A DNA stretch of 64,000 nt from Prevotella sp. AGR2160 (GCF_000424185.1 NZ_AUJK01000006.1:1-64000); one strand, 5' to 3'. Shown: positions 27,466-36,467, counted from the first letter of the stretch. The notes: generated from the sequence alone by a model not told the origin. Made by a program: numbers and translations.

Positions 27466-28398
27466 TTATTTATCTTTTTTCCCAAAGAGTGAGAAATGAA
27501 CATACCGTTTCGGATGGGCCTTGAGATCCGTCACGAGAGAGTCAGCATGACCGATGGTCTGGTGGAGCGAGCCAATGGAACCATTGAGATTATCATAGAG
27601 TGAACGGTCGTTCATCAACAGGCCGAGACTGTTATCACGACTGTTCATGCGGTCATGGAGCTGTGCCGTGAGCTGATGGACATTATCGATCGTGGCATTG
27701 ACGCGGCTCATCGTGCCCTGTACGTCAACTCCGGCGAGCTTACCCGTCAGCCGGTTCGTGTTCCGCAGGGTGCCGTCGGCCTGTGCCAGCATATCGGGAA
27801 GCTTACCCTGCAACTCGTCAGCCATGAGATGGATCTTCTTCGATGTCACGGCGAACTCCGCCGTTGTCGTTTTCAGGTTATGGACGGAAGCACTGAGCGC
27901 AGGGTCGTTGACGAGGTTGTTAACCCCGGCAAGGATAGAGTCGAGTTTTGGCAGCATCTTCTGAATCTCCGGGATGAAGGTAGCAGCCTCAGAAAGGGCA
28001 CTGCCCTGTACACTGCCGGGAATCGTACCGCCGACAGGGATACATTTGCTATGGTCCGGGCCAAGCAAGAGATCCACCTGCATGTTACCCATGAGATCCT
28101 TCACAATCTCCGCACGCGTCCCCTCGGGAATATGCATCTTCTTCGACACGCCGATGGACGCCTTGATGGGGGCCTCAAGACTGTAGTCATAGTTGATCTC
28201 CTTGATGACACCCACCTGATAGCCGTCGGCGAAGACGGGCGTCGACTTCGGCAGTCCGCCGATCTCGGAGAACGTGATATAATAGGTGTCGTCACTGTCA
28301 AAGAGTGACAGTCCCTTCAGAAACTTCAGTCCGAAGAAGAGAATGACCAGTCCCACTGTGGCGACGAGTCCGATTTTCATTTCTTTCGTGATCTTCAT
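27466..28398 (-). CDS. MCE/MlaD family lipid-transport protein
   Basis: A 310-residue envelope protein. One N-terminal membrane anchor (IGLVATVGLVILFFGLKFL, about 8-27) is followed by the MCE domain (about 38-118, YYITFSEIGGLPKSTPVFADG and DLMGNMQVDLLLG). The C-terminal half is a long helical, coiled-coil-like region typical of MlaD/YebT relatives that form periplasmic lipid-shuttling hexamers between the membranes. The ATPase and permease subunits (MlaF, MlaE) are not in the window. It follows the amidase gene with a 26-base gap and ends in a strong terminator. The transported lipid is probably phospholipid, by family knowledge only. Confidence 0.9.
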   Translation of the reverse strand: MKITKEMKIGLVATVGLVILFFGLKFLKGLSLFDSDDTYYITFSEIGGLPKSTPVFADGYQVGVIKEINYDYSLEAPIKASIGVSKKMHIPEGTRAEIVKDLMGNMQVDLLLGPDHSKCIPVGGTIPGSVQGSALSEAATFIPEIQKMLPKLDSILAGVNNLVNDPALSASVHNLKTTTAEFAVTSKKIHLMADELQGKLPDMLAQADGTLRNTNRLTGKLAGVDVQGTMSRVNATIDNVHQLTAQLHDRMNSRDNSLGLLMNDRSLYDNLNGSIGSLHQTIGHADSLVTDLKAHPKRYVHFSLFGKKDK

Positions 28399-28424
28399 AA
28401 CTCAATCTCTATTTTCTTCAATCT

Positions 28425-29696
28425 CTATTTTCTTTTGTTTGCTAGAAACTCGCGGATGGCTGCATTGACATCCATCTTCTCACCATTCTTATAGGCAATG
28501 ATGAAGGCGTCGGGGAACTTCTCCAAGAGGCTCTTGCGGAGCCGGTTGATCTCATTGTAGTTCGTACTGCTGCCCGTAGTATAACGGAACAGGTTGCCTT
28601 CCTGTATACATTCAAAATCGGTGATGCCCTGGAAATGCTGATCTCCAGGACGCAACTTGCGGGAGCCCATGAAGAGCTGAACCTTAAAGACGGGAGCATC
28701 CTTCACGGCCGTTGCCTTCGGCGTGACGGACTTGGAGAATGTCCTCGTATTTCTTGCGTTGTCAGCCGTTGCCCTTGATATTGCCCGGGAGGAACTCGTC
28801 GTACTCATCGCGACAACAGGTTTCGAAACAGAGCGATTCTGGGACGACACCTTCTTCGAATAGTCTGTCGGCACGATCTGAGGAATCTGTGGCTCTTGGG
28901 GACTCTGGTCCTTATAAGGAACGGTGATGCGACGGTCGTAACGGTTCTTATACTGTTGGAAAGCCTCAAAGATACCTTGTGCGATACGACTGACACCATC
29001 ATCGGTATTGAGATATTCCTCCTCATCGGGCGTCGTGATGAAACCGAGTTCAATCAGGCAACTCGGCATCGACGTCTCGCGGAGCACAAGGAAACCGGCC
29101 TGATGAACACCTTTATCGGGACGGTTGGCATCACGACAGACGGCAGTCTGAATCATCTGGGCCAACTGTACACTGCGCTCCATATTATGACCCTGGATAA
29201 ACTCAAACATGATATAACTCTCGGAGCTCTTCGGATCGAAACCTTCATACGTACTCTTATAACCTTTCTCCATGGAGATCACGGAGTTCTCCCGCATAGC
29301 GACATCAAGATTATCCTTGGCACGGTGCATACCGAGCGTATAAGTCTCAAAGCCACGTGCGATCTTGCCTTGCGGCAGCGCATTGGTATGGACGGAGATA
29401 AAGAGGTCGGCATTATTACGGTTGGCGATATTCGCACGCTCCATCAAAGGGATGAAGACATCGGTCTTTCGGGTATAGATCACTTTTACATCGGGACAGT
29501 TGCGCTCGACGAGACGCCCGAAAGCCAGGGCTACAGAAAGATTAATGTTCTTCTCCTGCGAGATAACACCAAGCGCTCCCGTGTCATGACCGCCATGACC
29601 GGCATCGATGACAAGGGTGAAGGGCTTGTTCGCGGCAAAAGATACTGCCGAGAAGAACAAGAGAATTATTGTGAGGATGCGATAATGTCTGTTCAT
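28425..29696 (-). CDS. N-acetylmuramoyl-L-alanine amidase with SPOR domain
   Basis: A 423-residue exported zinc amidase (Amidase_3) that cuts the stem peptide from peptidoglycan, usually during cell separation. The signal peptide ends FAANKP (about 22). The catalytic domain starts VIDAGHGGHDTGALG (zinc His), with SVHTNALPQ and CLIELGFITTPDEE containing the other ligand and catalytic Glu. A threonine/serine-rich linker (about 245-330) leads to a C-terminal SPOR-like domain (about 335-423, PVFKVQLFMGS) that targets septal glycan. I chose MNRHYRIL as start because a TATATTTG promoter box sits just before it, inside a longer in-frame opening. Confidence 0.92.
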   Translation of the reverse strand: MNRHYRILTIILLFFSAVSFAANKPFTLVIDAGHGGHDTGALGVISQEKNINLSVALAFGRLVERNCPDVKVIYTRKTDVFIPLMERANIANRNNADLFISVHTNALPQGKIARGFETYTLGMHRAKDNLDVAMRENSVISMEKGYKSTYEGFDPKSSESYIMFEFIQGHNMERSVQLAQMIQTAVCRDANRPDKGVHQAGFLVLRETSMPSCLIELGFITTPDEEEYLNTDDGVSRIAQGIFEAFQQYKNRYDRRITVPYKDQSPQEPQIPQIVPTDYSKKVSSQNRSVSKPVVAMSTTSSSRAISRATADNARNTRTFSKSVTPKATAVKDAPVFKVQLFMGSRKLRPGDQHFQGITDFECIQEGNLFRYTTGSSTNYNEINRLRKSLLEKFPDAFIIAYKNGEKMDVNAAIREFLANKRK

Positions 29697-29702
29697 AGAC
29701 TG

Positions 29703-29710
29703 CAAATATA
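29703..29710 (-). promoter_or_regulatory. -7 box immediately before the amidase start
   Basis: TATATTTG on the minus strand ends 6 bases before the ATG at 29696, so the mRNA would be nearly leaderless. This box decides the start choice of the amidase. The -33 element is weak. Confidence 0.55.
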
Positions 29711-29752
29711 CGATTTTTTTCACAAAAACCGGCTATTCATTTTGGGTTTTTA

Positions 29753-30178
29753 TTATTTATTATCCTTTTCGGTTGCATCCGCAGCCTTTTCAGACAGTTT
29801 GTCGAGAATATCATTCTTCAAATGAACCTCCACGCCGGCACCGCCACAGTCAGCGCCCATCGGCGGGTTGAGTTTGAGGATCTTCAGGTCGATAGCCTCG
29901 ATAGTGGGGAAACGACGGAAGAGGCGCTCGCCGATACGACCGGCGACACGCTCCACGAGTTGACTGGGGACATACATCTCCTGTGCGACGACCTTAAAGA
30001 CCTCACTGTAGTCGAGGGTATCGAAGAGCTCGTCACTCGTCATGGCCTTCTCGATATTGTATTTAATTCGCAGGTCCACACGGTAGTCATTGCCCGTGGC
30101 CCGCTCCTGCGGCAACACGCCATGATAGGCGTGAAACCGCAGGTCGGTGAGATGAATATAACTGGATAGATACTTCAT
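29753..30178 (-). CDS. folB: Dihydroneopterin aldolase
   Basis: A 141-residue cytosolic enzyme of folate synthesis that cleaves 7,8-dihydroneopterin to 6-hydroxymethyl-dihydropterin. It shows the FolB pattern: LTDLRFHAYHGVLPQERATGNDYRVDLRI at the N-terminus with the substrate-binding tyrosine, DTLDYSEVF (about 53-61), and LKILKLNPPMGADCGGAGVEV near the end, where the catalytic lysine sits. The C-terminal tail (about 125-141) is acidic and longer than usual. The partner kinase gene folK lies at 51.9 kb in this window. Confidence 0.93.
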   Translation of the reverse strand: MKYLSSYIHLTDLRFHAYHGVLPQERATGNDYRVDLRIKYNIEKAMTSDELFDTLDYSEVFKVVAQEMYVPSQLVERVAGRIGERLFRRFPTIEAIDLKILKLNPPMGADCGGAGVEVHLKNDILDKLSEKAADATEKDNK

Positions 30179-30205
30179 GTCGTTATCTTTTAACCCTTCG
30201 TAAGG

Positions 30206-30222
30206 ACGGCCCTTGTGGCCGT
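30206..30222 (+). repeat. Family 2 palindrome with a T-run
   Basis: ACGGCC-cttgt-GGCCGT followed by seven T on the plus strand, between two minus-strand genes. As a terminator it would face opposite to the genes, so I class it as a repeat. Confidence 0.6.
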
Positions 30223-30231
30223 TTTTTTCCG

Positions 30232-30276
30232 GGCCTGCCGTCCCGTGCTTGCGCTTTGCAAGCGCAAGGAAGCGCA
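30232..30276 (+). repeat. Family 1 palindromic unit
   Basis: GGCCTGCCGTC...GTG then hairpin CTTGCGCTT-TGC-AAGCGCAAG (30248-30268) and GAAGCGCA. It lies just beyond the nrdJ stop. Confidence 0.85.
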
Positions 30277-30282
30277 GCTGGA

Positions 30283-32880
30283 TTATCCGCAGCGGGAGGC
30301 GCCGCAGTTCGTACAGATCAGACAGCCCTCCTGATAGACGAGGCTCTCATGGCCACATACCGGGCACTTCTGTCCCGCTGCCTTCGTGCCGTCGGCGATA
30401 TACTTCTTCAGCGCACGCTCCACACCATTCTTCCACGTATTGATGCTCTGATCCTTCAACTGCAAGGAACTGACAAGCTTGATGACATGGTCGATCGGCA
30501 TACGGTAACGGAGAACGCCGGAGATCAGTTTTGCGTAGTTCCAATATTCCGGATTGAACTTCTCCGACAGGCCCTCAACGGTCGTTTTGTAGCCACGCTT
30601 GTTCTCAAACTGGAAGTCATAGCGGTGGCTGCCGTCGGGATTCGTCTGCTTGATAATCTTACCCTTCGTGACATTCTTAGGCAGCACAATGCCTTCCTCG
30701 TCATCCTGGAGACCGGTGAAGATCTCATAGGGATAACCATCGAGGAGACCAACGAAGGCTACCCATTTCTCCTTGTTATTCTGGAAACGGACAACATCAC
30801 AGTCAAGCTCCTTCGGACGCGTCTCGACAACGGCAGGACGGACAACGCCATCCTTCTCCTCCATCTTCATAGCCTTTGGCTCGGGGGCTGCCGTGCCCTG
30901 CTCCTTGGCGGTCTTCTTCTCCTTCTTGGAAGCAGAGATCATCACGCCGGAACGACTGCCGTCACGATAGATCGTACAGCCCTTGCAGCCGGACTTCCAT
31001 GCCTCGACATAGAGTTTGTTGACGAGAGCCTCATCGACATTGTTCGGCAGGTTGACGGTCACGGAGATCGAGTGGTCCACCCATTTCTGAATGGCGCCCT
31101 GCATCTTCACCTTCATCAGCCAGTCGACATCATTGGCCGTAGCCTTATAGTAAGGCGACTTGCGGACAAGATCATCAATCTCTTCCTGACTATAGCGTTT
31201 CGTCGTGTCGTAGCCGTTGACCTGCATCCATTTCAGGAACTTGTTATGATAGACAATATACTCCTCGAAACTGTCGCCAACCTCATCAACGAAGTCCACA
31301 TGGACATCGGCGTCATTGGGGTTCACCTTACGACGGCGTTTGTAGACGGGCATGAAGACGGGCTCAATACCACTCGTCGTCTGCGTCATCAGCGATGTCG
31401 TGCCCGTAGGAGCAATCGTCAGACAAGCGATATTACGGCGACCGTATTTCACCATATCCTCATAGAGTTCGGGATCAGCGTTCTTAATACGGAGGATGAA
31501 CGGATTCTCTTTCTCACGGTTGGCATCATAGATCTCGAAGGCGCCACGCTCCTTGGCCATCGTGACACTGCTGCGATAGGCATTCAGCGCCAACGTCTTG
31601 TGGACTTCCACAGCGAAGTCGGTAGCTTCCTGCGTGCCATAACGGAGTCCCATAGCGGCAATCATATCACCCTCAGCCGTGATACCGACACCGGTACGAC
31701 GGCCCATGCCACTCTTGCACTTGATCTTCTCCCAGAGATGACGCTCTGCGCCTTTCACCTCCTCGCTCTGCGGGTCGGCGTCGATCTTGGCGAGGATCAT
31801 GTCGATCTTCTCCATCTCCAGATCAACGATATCGTCCATGATACGCTGGGCAATCTGTACGTGTTTCTTGAACTTCTCAAAATTGAATGTGGCCTCCTTC
31901 GTGAAAGGATGCTCCACATAACTGTAGAGATTGATGCTCAGCAGACGGCAGCTGTCGTAAGGACAGAGAGGAATCTCACCACAGGGATTCGTACTGACAG
32001 TCTTGAAACCAAGATCAGCATAGCAGTCGGGAATGCTCTCACGGATAATGGTATCCCAGAACAGCACACCGGGCTCGGCACTCTTCCAAGCATTGTGCAC
32101 GATCTTCTCCCATAGTTTGCGGGCGGAGATATCCTTCTTGACCATCGGATGATCGGAATCGATGGGGAACTGCTGCGTGTAAGGCTTGTCCTCAATGGCG
32201 TCACGCATGAACTCATCATCAATCTTCACACTGACATTAGCACCCGTGACCTTGCCTTCCGTCATCTTCGCGTCGATGAACGCCTCGGCATCGGGATGCT
32301 TGATACTCACGGAGAGCATCAATGCGCCACGGCGACCGTCCTGGGCTACCTCACGCGTGGAATTGCTATAACGCTCCATGAAGGGTACAAGACCCGTGGA
32401 AGTCAGGGCGGAGTTGTTGACCGGACTTCCCTTCGGACGGATATGACTGAGGTCATGACCGACACCGCCACGGCGCTTCATCAGCTGCACCTGCTCCTCG
32501 TCGATACGCATGATAGCACCGTAGGAGTCAGCATTACCGTCGAGACCAATGACAAAGCAGTTGCTCAGCGACGCCACCTGGTGGTTGTTGCCGATACCGG
32601 TCATCGGACTGCCGGCGGGGACAATGTAACGGAAATGATCGAGGAGATCAAACACCTCCTGCGCCGTCATGGGGTTGGGATACTTCTTTTCGATACGGGC
32701 AATCTCATTGGCAATGCGCCAGTGCATGTCCACGGGGGTCTTCTCGAAGATATTGCCGAAGCTGTCCTTCATGGCGTACTTGTTGACCCACACACGGGCA
32801 GCCAACTGGTCTCCATCGAAGTACTTCAGCGTAGCCTCAAAGGCTTCTTCGAAAGAATATGTCTTTAAATTTTCCATCAT
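30283..32880 (-). CDS. nrdJ: Adenosylcobalamin-dependent (class II) ribonucleotide reductase
   Basis: An 865-residue enzyme that makes deoxyribonucleotides with a B12-derived thiyl radical, in air or without it. Seen: the N-terminal RNR fold from LSNCFVIGLDGNADS (about 108-122), RGGVGHDLSHIRPKGSPV, STNPCGEIPLCPYDSCRLLS with the catalytic cysteine (about 313-332), IAPTGTTSLMTQTTSG (substrate loop) and a C-terminal cysteine cluster, CPVCGHESL...CLICTNCGASRCG, that re-reduces the active site and may bind zinc. No radical-generating NrdB is needed. A start one codon later (MENLKTYS) is equally likely. No cobalamin riboswitch is seen upstream. Confidence 0.95.
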   Translation of the reverse strand: MMENLKTYSFEEAFEATLKYFDGDQLAARVWVNKYAMKDSFGNIFEKTPVDMHWRIANEIARIEKKYPNPMTAQEVFDLLDHFRYIVPAGSPMTGIGNNHQVASLSNCFVIGLDGNADSYGAIMRIDEEQVQLMKRRGGVGHDLSHIRPKGSPVNNSALTSTGLVPFMERYSNSTREVAQDGRRGALMLSVSIKHPDAEAFIDAKMTEGKVTGANVSVKIDDEFMRDAIEDKPYTQQFPIDSDHPMVKKDISARKLWEKIVHNAWKSAEPGVLFWDTIIRESIPDCYADLGFKTVSTNPCGEIPLCPYDSCRLLSINLYSYVEHPFTKEATFNFEKFKKHVQIAQRIMDDIVDLEMEKIDMILAKIDADPQSEEVKGAERHLWEKIKCKSGMGRRTGVGITAEGDMIAAMGLRYGTQEATDFAVEVHKTLALNAYRSSVTMAKERGAFEIYDANREKENPFILRIKNADPELYEDMVKYGRRNIACLTIAPTGTTSLMTQTTSGIEPVFMPVYKRRRKVNPNDADVHVDFVDEVGDSFEEYIVYHNKFLKWMQVNGYDTTKRYSQEEIDDLVRKSPYYKATANDVDWLMKVKMQGAIQKWVDHSISVTVNLPNNVDEALVNKLYVEAWKSGCKGCTIYRDGSRSGVMISASKKEKKTAKEQGTAAPEPKAMKMEEKDGVVRPAVVETRPKELDCDVVRFQNNKEKWVAFVGLLDGYPYEIFTGLQDDEEGIVLPKNVTKGKIIKQTNPDGSHRYDFQFENKRGYKTTVEGLSEKFNPEYWNYAKLISGVLRYRMPIDHVIKLVSSLQLKDQSINTWKNGVERALKKYIADGTKAAGQKCPVCGHESLVYQEGCLICTNCGASRCG

Positions 32881-32904
32881 TTAGTGAATAGGAGTTTGCG
32901 ACTG

Positions 32905-32936
32905 CAAAGATAGCTTTTATTTCTCAGATTAGGAAA
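32905..32936 (-). promoter_or_regulatory. nrdJ promoter
   Basis: Minus strand: TTTC (32933-32936), 20 bases, TATCTTTG (32905-32912), 24 bases before the nrdJ ATG. Confidence 0.7.
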
Positions 32937-33051
32937 CTTTTCTCAGTTATTTTTCTATGATTTTTTATGCTCGAATTTTCTTTTTGGAAAACTTCTACTA
33001 AAACAAAACGGCGGAAGTTTCACGAAAAAGAACACTTTCCGCCCCTTGAAT

Positions 33052-33098
33052 GGCCTGCCGTCGGGTGCTTGCGCTTTGCAAGCGCAAGGAAGCGCAAA
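33052..33098 (+). repeat. Family 1 palindromic unit in a divergent promoter region
   Basis: Hairpin CTTGCGCTT-TGC-AAGCGCAAG at 33068-33088 with the usual GGCCTGCCGTC and GAAGCGCAAA flanks. It sits between the nrdJ and DUF2975 promoters. A weaker hairpin (GGCGGAA.../...TTCCGCC) precedes it at 33010-33043; the remaining gap is AT-rich with no gene seen. Confidence 0.85.
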
Positions 33099-33185
33099 TA
33101 TGCCCCGCCATCTCCGCCAGCCCTATATATAATAAAAGGTGTAATCAGCTTTTTATTGTTTTTCAATAAAATTTTACCGAAAATA

Positions 33186-33217
33186 TTTGGTGGTTTCAAA
33201 CAAAACACTTAACTTTG
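33186..33217 (+). promoter_or_regulatory. Promoter of the DUF2975-XRE pair
   Basis: TTTG (33186-33189), 20 bases, TAACTTTG (33210-33217). This is a very good consensus match, 54 bases before the ATG. Confidence 0.8.
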
Positions 33218-33271
33218 CAATATCGAAAAACGACAAGTATTAAATAAGTAACATAAAATATTCATCGCAAT

Positions 33272-33943
33272 ATGAAAACAAAGCGGAAGTTCAACATCTA
33301 TTGCATCTTGCTACTCTTGGTCGTAAGCCTACAGTTCGGATTCTCGACGCTGGAAGACATCAAGGATAGCTACAATGAGACTAACGAGGAGATGCGCATC
33401 GAGGATGACGTGGACAACCAAGGACAGCCCAAATATTATCTCACCGACTTAGACGTACGGTCGAAGACACCTTGGAACTTGGCGGTCAAAAATCTCAAGT
33501 CAGGGCAGACAGACTCCTTACGGATCTACTCTGTTAAGGCAAAGGTAAGAGCTACGCCGGAGCTCACCAAGCGTGACACAATCGGAGAGATCGGAAAGAC
33601 CTTATTCGCCTTAGTCGCAAGCATCGGCATTATCGCTTTCTGGATCGTCTTCTTCCGCCTCGTCCTCGATGTCAACCGTGGCGAAGGCTTCTCGGCCAAG
33701 ACGACATGGCGGTTGCGGTTCATGGGTTGGATGCTGATCCTCTATTTCTTCTGCCGCATCTTCGCCATGCTCTTCATGGATTATGGCAGAGGACTCATCA
33801 GTTATGCCGACTTCGAGATTATTCCGTTCGCTTACCGCTATGCACGCACACTGCGGCTCGTCCTCGGCATCGCCCTGCTGCTCTTTGCTCAGTTCTTTGA
33901 GATGGGCCGGAAGATGAAGGAAGACCAGGACTTAACGATTTAG
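33272..33943 (+). CDS. DUF2975-like membrane protein
   Basis: A 223-residue inner-membrane protein of unknown function. The first membrane helix is at about 8-25 (IYCILLLLVVSLQFGFSTL), an extracytoplasmic part spans about 30-110, and three more helices lie at about 112-135 (FALVASIGIIAFWIVFFRLVL), 150-168 and 190-212. The arrangement of four helices with a following small XRE regulator is the usual DUF2975-YozG pairing of Firmicutes and Bacteroidota. The XRE gene starts 9 bases after it. The protein may act as a membrane anchor or signal input for that regulator; this is inference. Confidence 0.75.
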   Translation: MKTKRKFNIYCILLLLVVSLQFGFSTLEDIKDSYNETNEEMRIEDDVDNQGQPKYYLTDLDVRSKTPWNLAVKNLKSGQTDSLRIYSVKAKVRATPELTKRDTIGEIGKTLFALVASIGIIAFWIVFFRLVLDVNRGEGFSAKTTWRLRFMGWMLILYFFCRIFAMLFMDYGRGLISYADFEIIPFAYRYARTLRLVLGIALLLFAQFFEMGRKMKEDQDLTI

Positions 33944-33952
33944 GAGACTGAC

Positions 33953-34159
33953 ATGGGAAAGATTATTGTAAACGTAGACGTCATGATGGCCAAACGGAAG
34001 ATCTCATCGAATGAACTGGCAGAGAAGATCGGCATCACACCGGCCAACCTCTCCATCCTGAAGACAGGAAAGGCCAAAGCCATCCGCTTCTCCACCCTCT
34101 CCGCCATCTGCGAGGCCTTGGACTGCCAGCCCGGCGACCTGCTCGAATACGCGCCGTAG
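33953..34159 (+). CDS. Small XRE (Cro/C1) family DNA-binding protein
   Basis: A 68-residue protein that is almost only a helix-turn-helix: MAKRKISSNELAEKIGITPANLSILKTGKAKAIRF (about 10-46) then LSAICEALDCQPGDLLEY, the YozG-type ending. The initial IIVNVDVMMAKRK segment and lack of any other domain match the small regulators paired with DUF2975 proteins. It is co-transcribed with the membrane protein and probably autoregulates the pair. Confidence 0.9.
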   Translation: MGKIIVNVDVMMAKRKISSNELAEKIGITPANLSILKTGKAKAIRFSTLSAICEALDCQPGDLLEYAP

Positions 34160-34192
34160 GGGGCATGAGTAGCCCCCCTTGTGGTCGCCCTA
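34157..34192. terminator. Hairpin after the XRE gene
   Basis: GGGGGC-atgagta-GCCCCC (34159-34177) inside an outer TAGGG...CCCTA pair. It is reminiscent of family 2 (CCCCTTGTGG core). There is no T-run. Confidence 0.4.
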
Positions 34193-34196
34193 ACAT

Positions 34197-34242
34197 GGCC
34201 TGCCGTCAGGTGCTTGCGTTTTGCAAGCGCAAGGAAGCGCAA
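34197..34242 (+). repeat. Family 1 palindromic unit before pepO
   Basis: Hairpin at 34213-34233 with one change (CTTGCGTTT). The unit has no stop in one frame and so extends the pepO reading frame upstream artificially. Confidence 0.85.
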
Positions 34243-34276
34243 AATAAGAATATCTATCATTAACATCCAAAATAAG

Positions 34277-36310
34277 ATGAAAACAAGAGTATTATTGGCT
34301 GCCCTCGCATTCGTTTCTCTGAATGCTGCAGCACAGACACCGGCCCTGAAGACCGGAATCGACAAGGCGAACATGGACCTCACGGTCAAGCCTGGTGATG
34401 ACTTCTACGAGTATGCCGATGGCGGCTGGCTCAAGAGTCATCCCCTCGATGCCCAGCACCCGATGAACGGTGCCTTCGTAGACCTCGAGGAACAGAACAA
34501 CGACCGTATCCGTGACCTCGTCAAGGAATACGCTGAGAAGAAGATGCCACAAGGCACTGTCGGACAGAAGATCGGCAGTCTCTACCGCCTGTACATGGAC
34601 AGTGTGGCACGCAACAAGATGGGCTATCAGCCCATCAAGCCGATGCTCGACCGCGTAGAGGCTTGCAAGACTCGCCAGCAGCTCTTCCAGCTGATGTACG
34701 AGCTCGACCCGATGGGTTACGGCACGCTCCCCGTTGGTTTCGGCCTCGACGTCGATCCGACGAATGCGGACAAATATATGTTCAGTGCCGGCCAGGGCGG
34801 TCTGAGCCTCGATCCGGAATACTACACCCATCCCAACGAGCAACAGAAGGCTGTCGTAGAAGCCAACAAGGCCATGAAGAAGGATTTCTTCAAGATGGTA
34901 GGTTTCAGTGACGCCGTCGCTGAGAAGAAGATGCAGGCAGTATGGGCCTTCCAGAGCAAGATCGCTCCCGTATTCTACGATCAGAACAAACAGCGTGACC
35001 CCATGGCCAACATCCATAAGATGAGTTGGGCTCAGTTCATGAAGACTTTCCCCGAGGTCGACTGGACAACCTACTGCAAGATCAGCGGCTATCCCAATGA
35101 CATCGATACGATCAATGTCGGTCAGCCCGAACCGATCAGCGCCACACTGAAAGCGCTGAAGACGACGGATCTCTTCACGCTGAAAGCCGTTTTGGAGAAC
35201 AGTATCATCGGTTCTTCCGCATCTATCCTCAGTGATGCCTTCAACGACCGTGTGTTCAAATATCGCCAGACCGTCTATGGTGTCAAGGAGCAGCAGCCGC
35301 GCTGGAAGCGTGGTGTCAACTTCATCCAGGGTCTTCTGGGTGAGAGCATTGGTAAGCTCTATGCCGCCAAGTATTTCCCCGCCAGCGCTAAGGAGCGTGC
35401 CACGAAGATGATCAAGGATCTGCAGGACGCTTTCGCAGAGCGTATCGAGGCCAACACCTGGATGACTCCGGCTACGAAAGCCAAGGCTATCGAGAAACTC
35501 CGTGCCATGATCATCAATGTCGGTTATCCTGACAAATGGGAAGATCTCGAGAAATATGTAGAGATTGACGAGAACAAGAGCATCCGTGCCAACTACGACA
35601 TCATCAGCAAGGCCCTCATCAAGGCCAGCATTGAGAAGCACTGGAAGAAGCCGGTCGACAAGACCATCATGGATATGTATCCGCAGACGGTCAACGCCTG
35701 CTACGATCCACAGAAGAACTCCATCAACTTCCCTGCTGCCATCCTGCAGCCGCCGTTCTTCGACGCTGACGCTGAGGATGCCGCCAACTATGGTGCCATC
35801 GGTACCGTGATCGGTCATGAGATGAGCCACGGCTTCGACGATCAGGGTTGCCAGTTCGATAAGGATGGTAACCTCGCCAACTGGTGGACGGCTGAAGATA
35901 AGGCCAACTACGACAAGCGTACGAAAGTCCTCGCTGACTGGTTCAGCCAGCAGGAAGCTGTTCCCGGCCTGAAGGTCGACGGCAACAAGACCCTCGGTGA
36001 GAATATCGGTGATAATGGTGGCCTGCATGTCGCCTACCTCGCCTTCCAGAACGCTATGAAGCAGCATCCGCTGGAGACACGCGACGGCTTCACACCGAAC
36101 CAGCGCTTCTTCCTCGCCTATGGACGTATCTGGGCCAGCAATATCGCTCCGCAGTTCATCGCCTACATCGTCAACAGTGATGTCCACAGCCCGAACCGCC
36201 AGCGTGTCAACGCTGCCCTGCCGATGATCGACGAGTGGTATGATGCCTTCAATATCAAGGCCGGCGACAAGCTCTTTGTGCCCGCCGAGAAGCGCGCTCA
36301 CATTTGGTAA
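34277..36310 (+). CDS. pepO: M13 (neprilysin/PepO) family zinc endopeptidase
   Basis: A 677-residue exported peptidase. A signal peptide (1-20, ending AAAQ) is followed by the M13 N-terminal domain and the catalytic domain with GHEMSHGFDDQG (zinc ligands His514 and His518, catalytic Glu515), the third ligand in LGENIGDNGGLHVAY (about 575-589), and VNAALPMIDEWYDAF close to the end. The last residues PAEKRAHIW are the conserved C-terminus (xxCxVW in animal homologues, here HIW). I chose the start at 34277 because it begins the signal peptide; 32 in-frame codons upstream are repeat DNA. It probably digests peptides in the periplasm. Confidence 0.95.
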   Translation: MKTRVLLAALAFVSLNAAAQTPALKTGIDKANMDLTVKPGDDFYEYADGGWLKSHPLDAQHPMNGAFVDLEEQNNDRIRDLVKEYAEKKMPQGTVGQKIGSLYRLYMDSVARNKMGYQPIKPMLDRVEACKTRQQLFQLMYELDPMGYGTLPVGFGLDVDPTNADKYMFSAGQGGLSLDPEYYTHPNEQQKAVVEANKAMKKDFFKMVGFSDAVAEKKMQAVWAFQSKIAPVFYDQNKQRDPMANIHKMSWAQFMKTFPEVDWTTYCKISGYPNDIDTINVGQPEPISATLKALKTTDLFTLKAVLENSIIGSSASILSDAFNDRVFKYRQTVYGVKEQQPRWKRGVNFIQGLLGESIGKLYAAKYFPASAKERATKMIKDLQDAFAERIEANTWMTPATKAKAIEKLRAMIINVGYPDKWEDLEKYVEIDENKSIRANYDIISKALIKASIEKHWKKPVDKTIMDMYPQTVNACYDPQKNSINFPAAILQPPFFDADAEDAANYGAIGTVIGHEMSHGFDDQGCQFDKDGNLANWWTAEDKANYDKRTKVLADWFSQQEAVPGLKVDGNKTLGENIGDNGGLHVAYLAFQNAMKQHPLETRDGFTPNQRFFLAYGRIWASNIAPQFIAYIVNSDVHSPNRQRVNAALPMIDEWYDAFNIKAGDKLFVPAEKRAHIW

Positions 36311-36380
36311 TCAAACTATAATCAACTTGCCGGGGCCATTCCAATCAAACCGTTTAAGAAATCATTTCTTAACGATCCCA

Positions 36381-36424
36381 TTGCAGGGGCCGTCCCTTGT
36401 GGCGGCCCGCCGTCGGAACGACGG
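36381..36424. repeat. Family 2 half element
   Basis: TTGCAGGGGCCGTCCCTTGT...GGCGGCCC followed by an inner hairpin CCGTCG-GAA-CGACGG. It matches the left half of the composite element at 56497. A GATCCCA before it resembles the GATCCTT border of the other copies. Confidence 0.8.
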
Positions 36425-36467
36425 ATTTTTGGGATTTTGAAATGGCCCCGCATAAATTACACCTATT

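Noticed and set aside
34181..34276. Extra N-terminal 32 codons for pepO
   Set aside because: They translate a family 1 repeat (peptide like LRFASARKRK, which recurs beside other copies), and the signal peptide begins at 34277.
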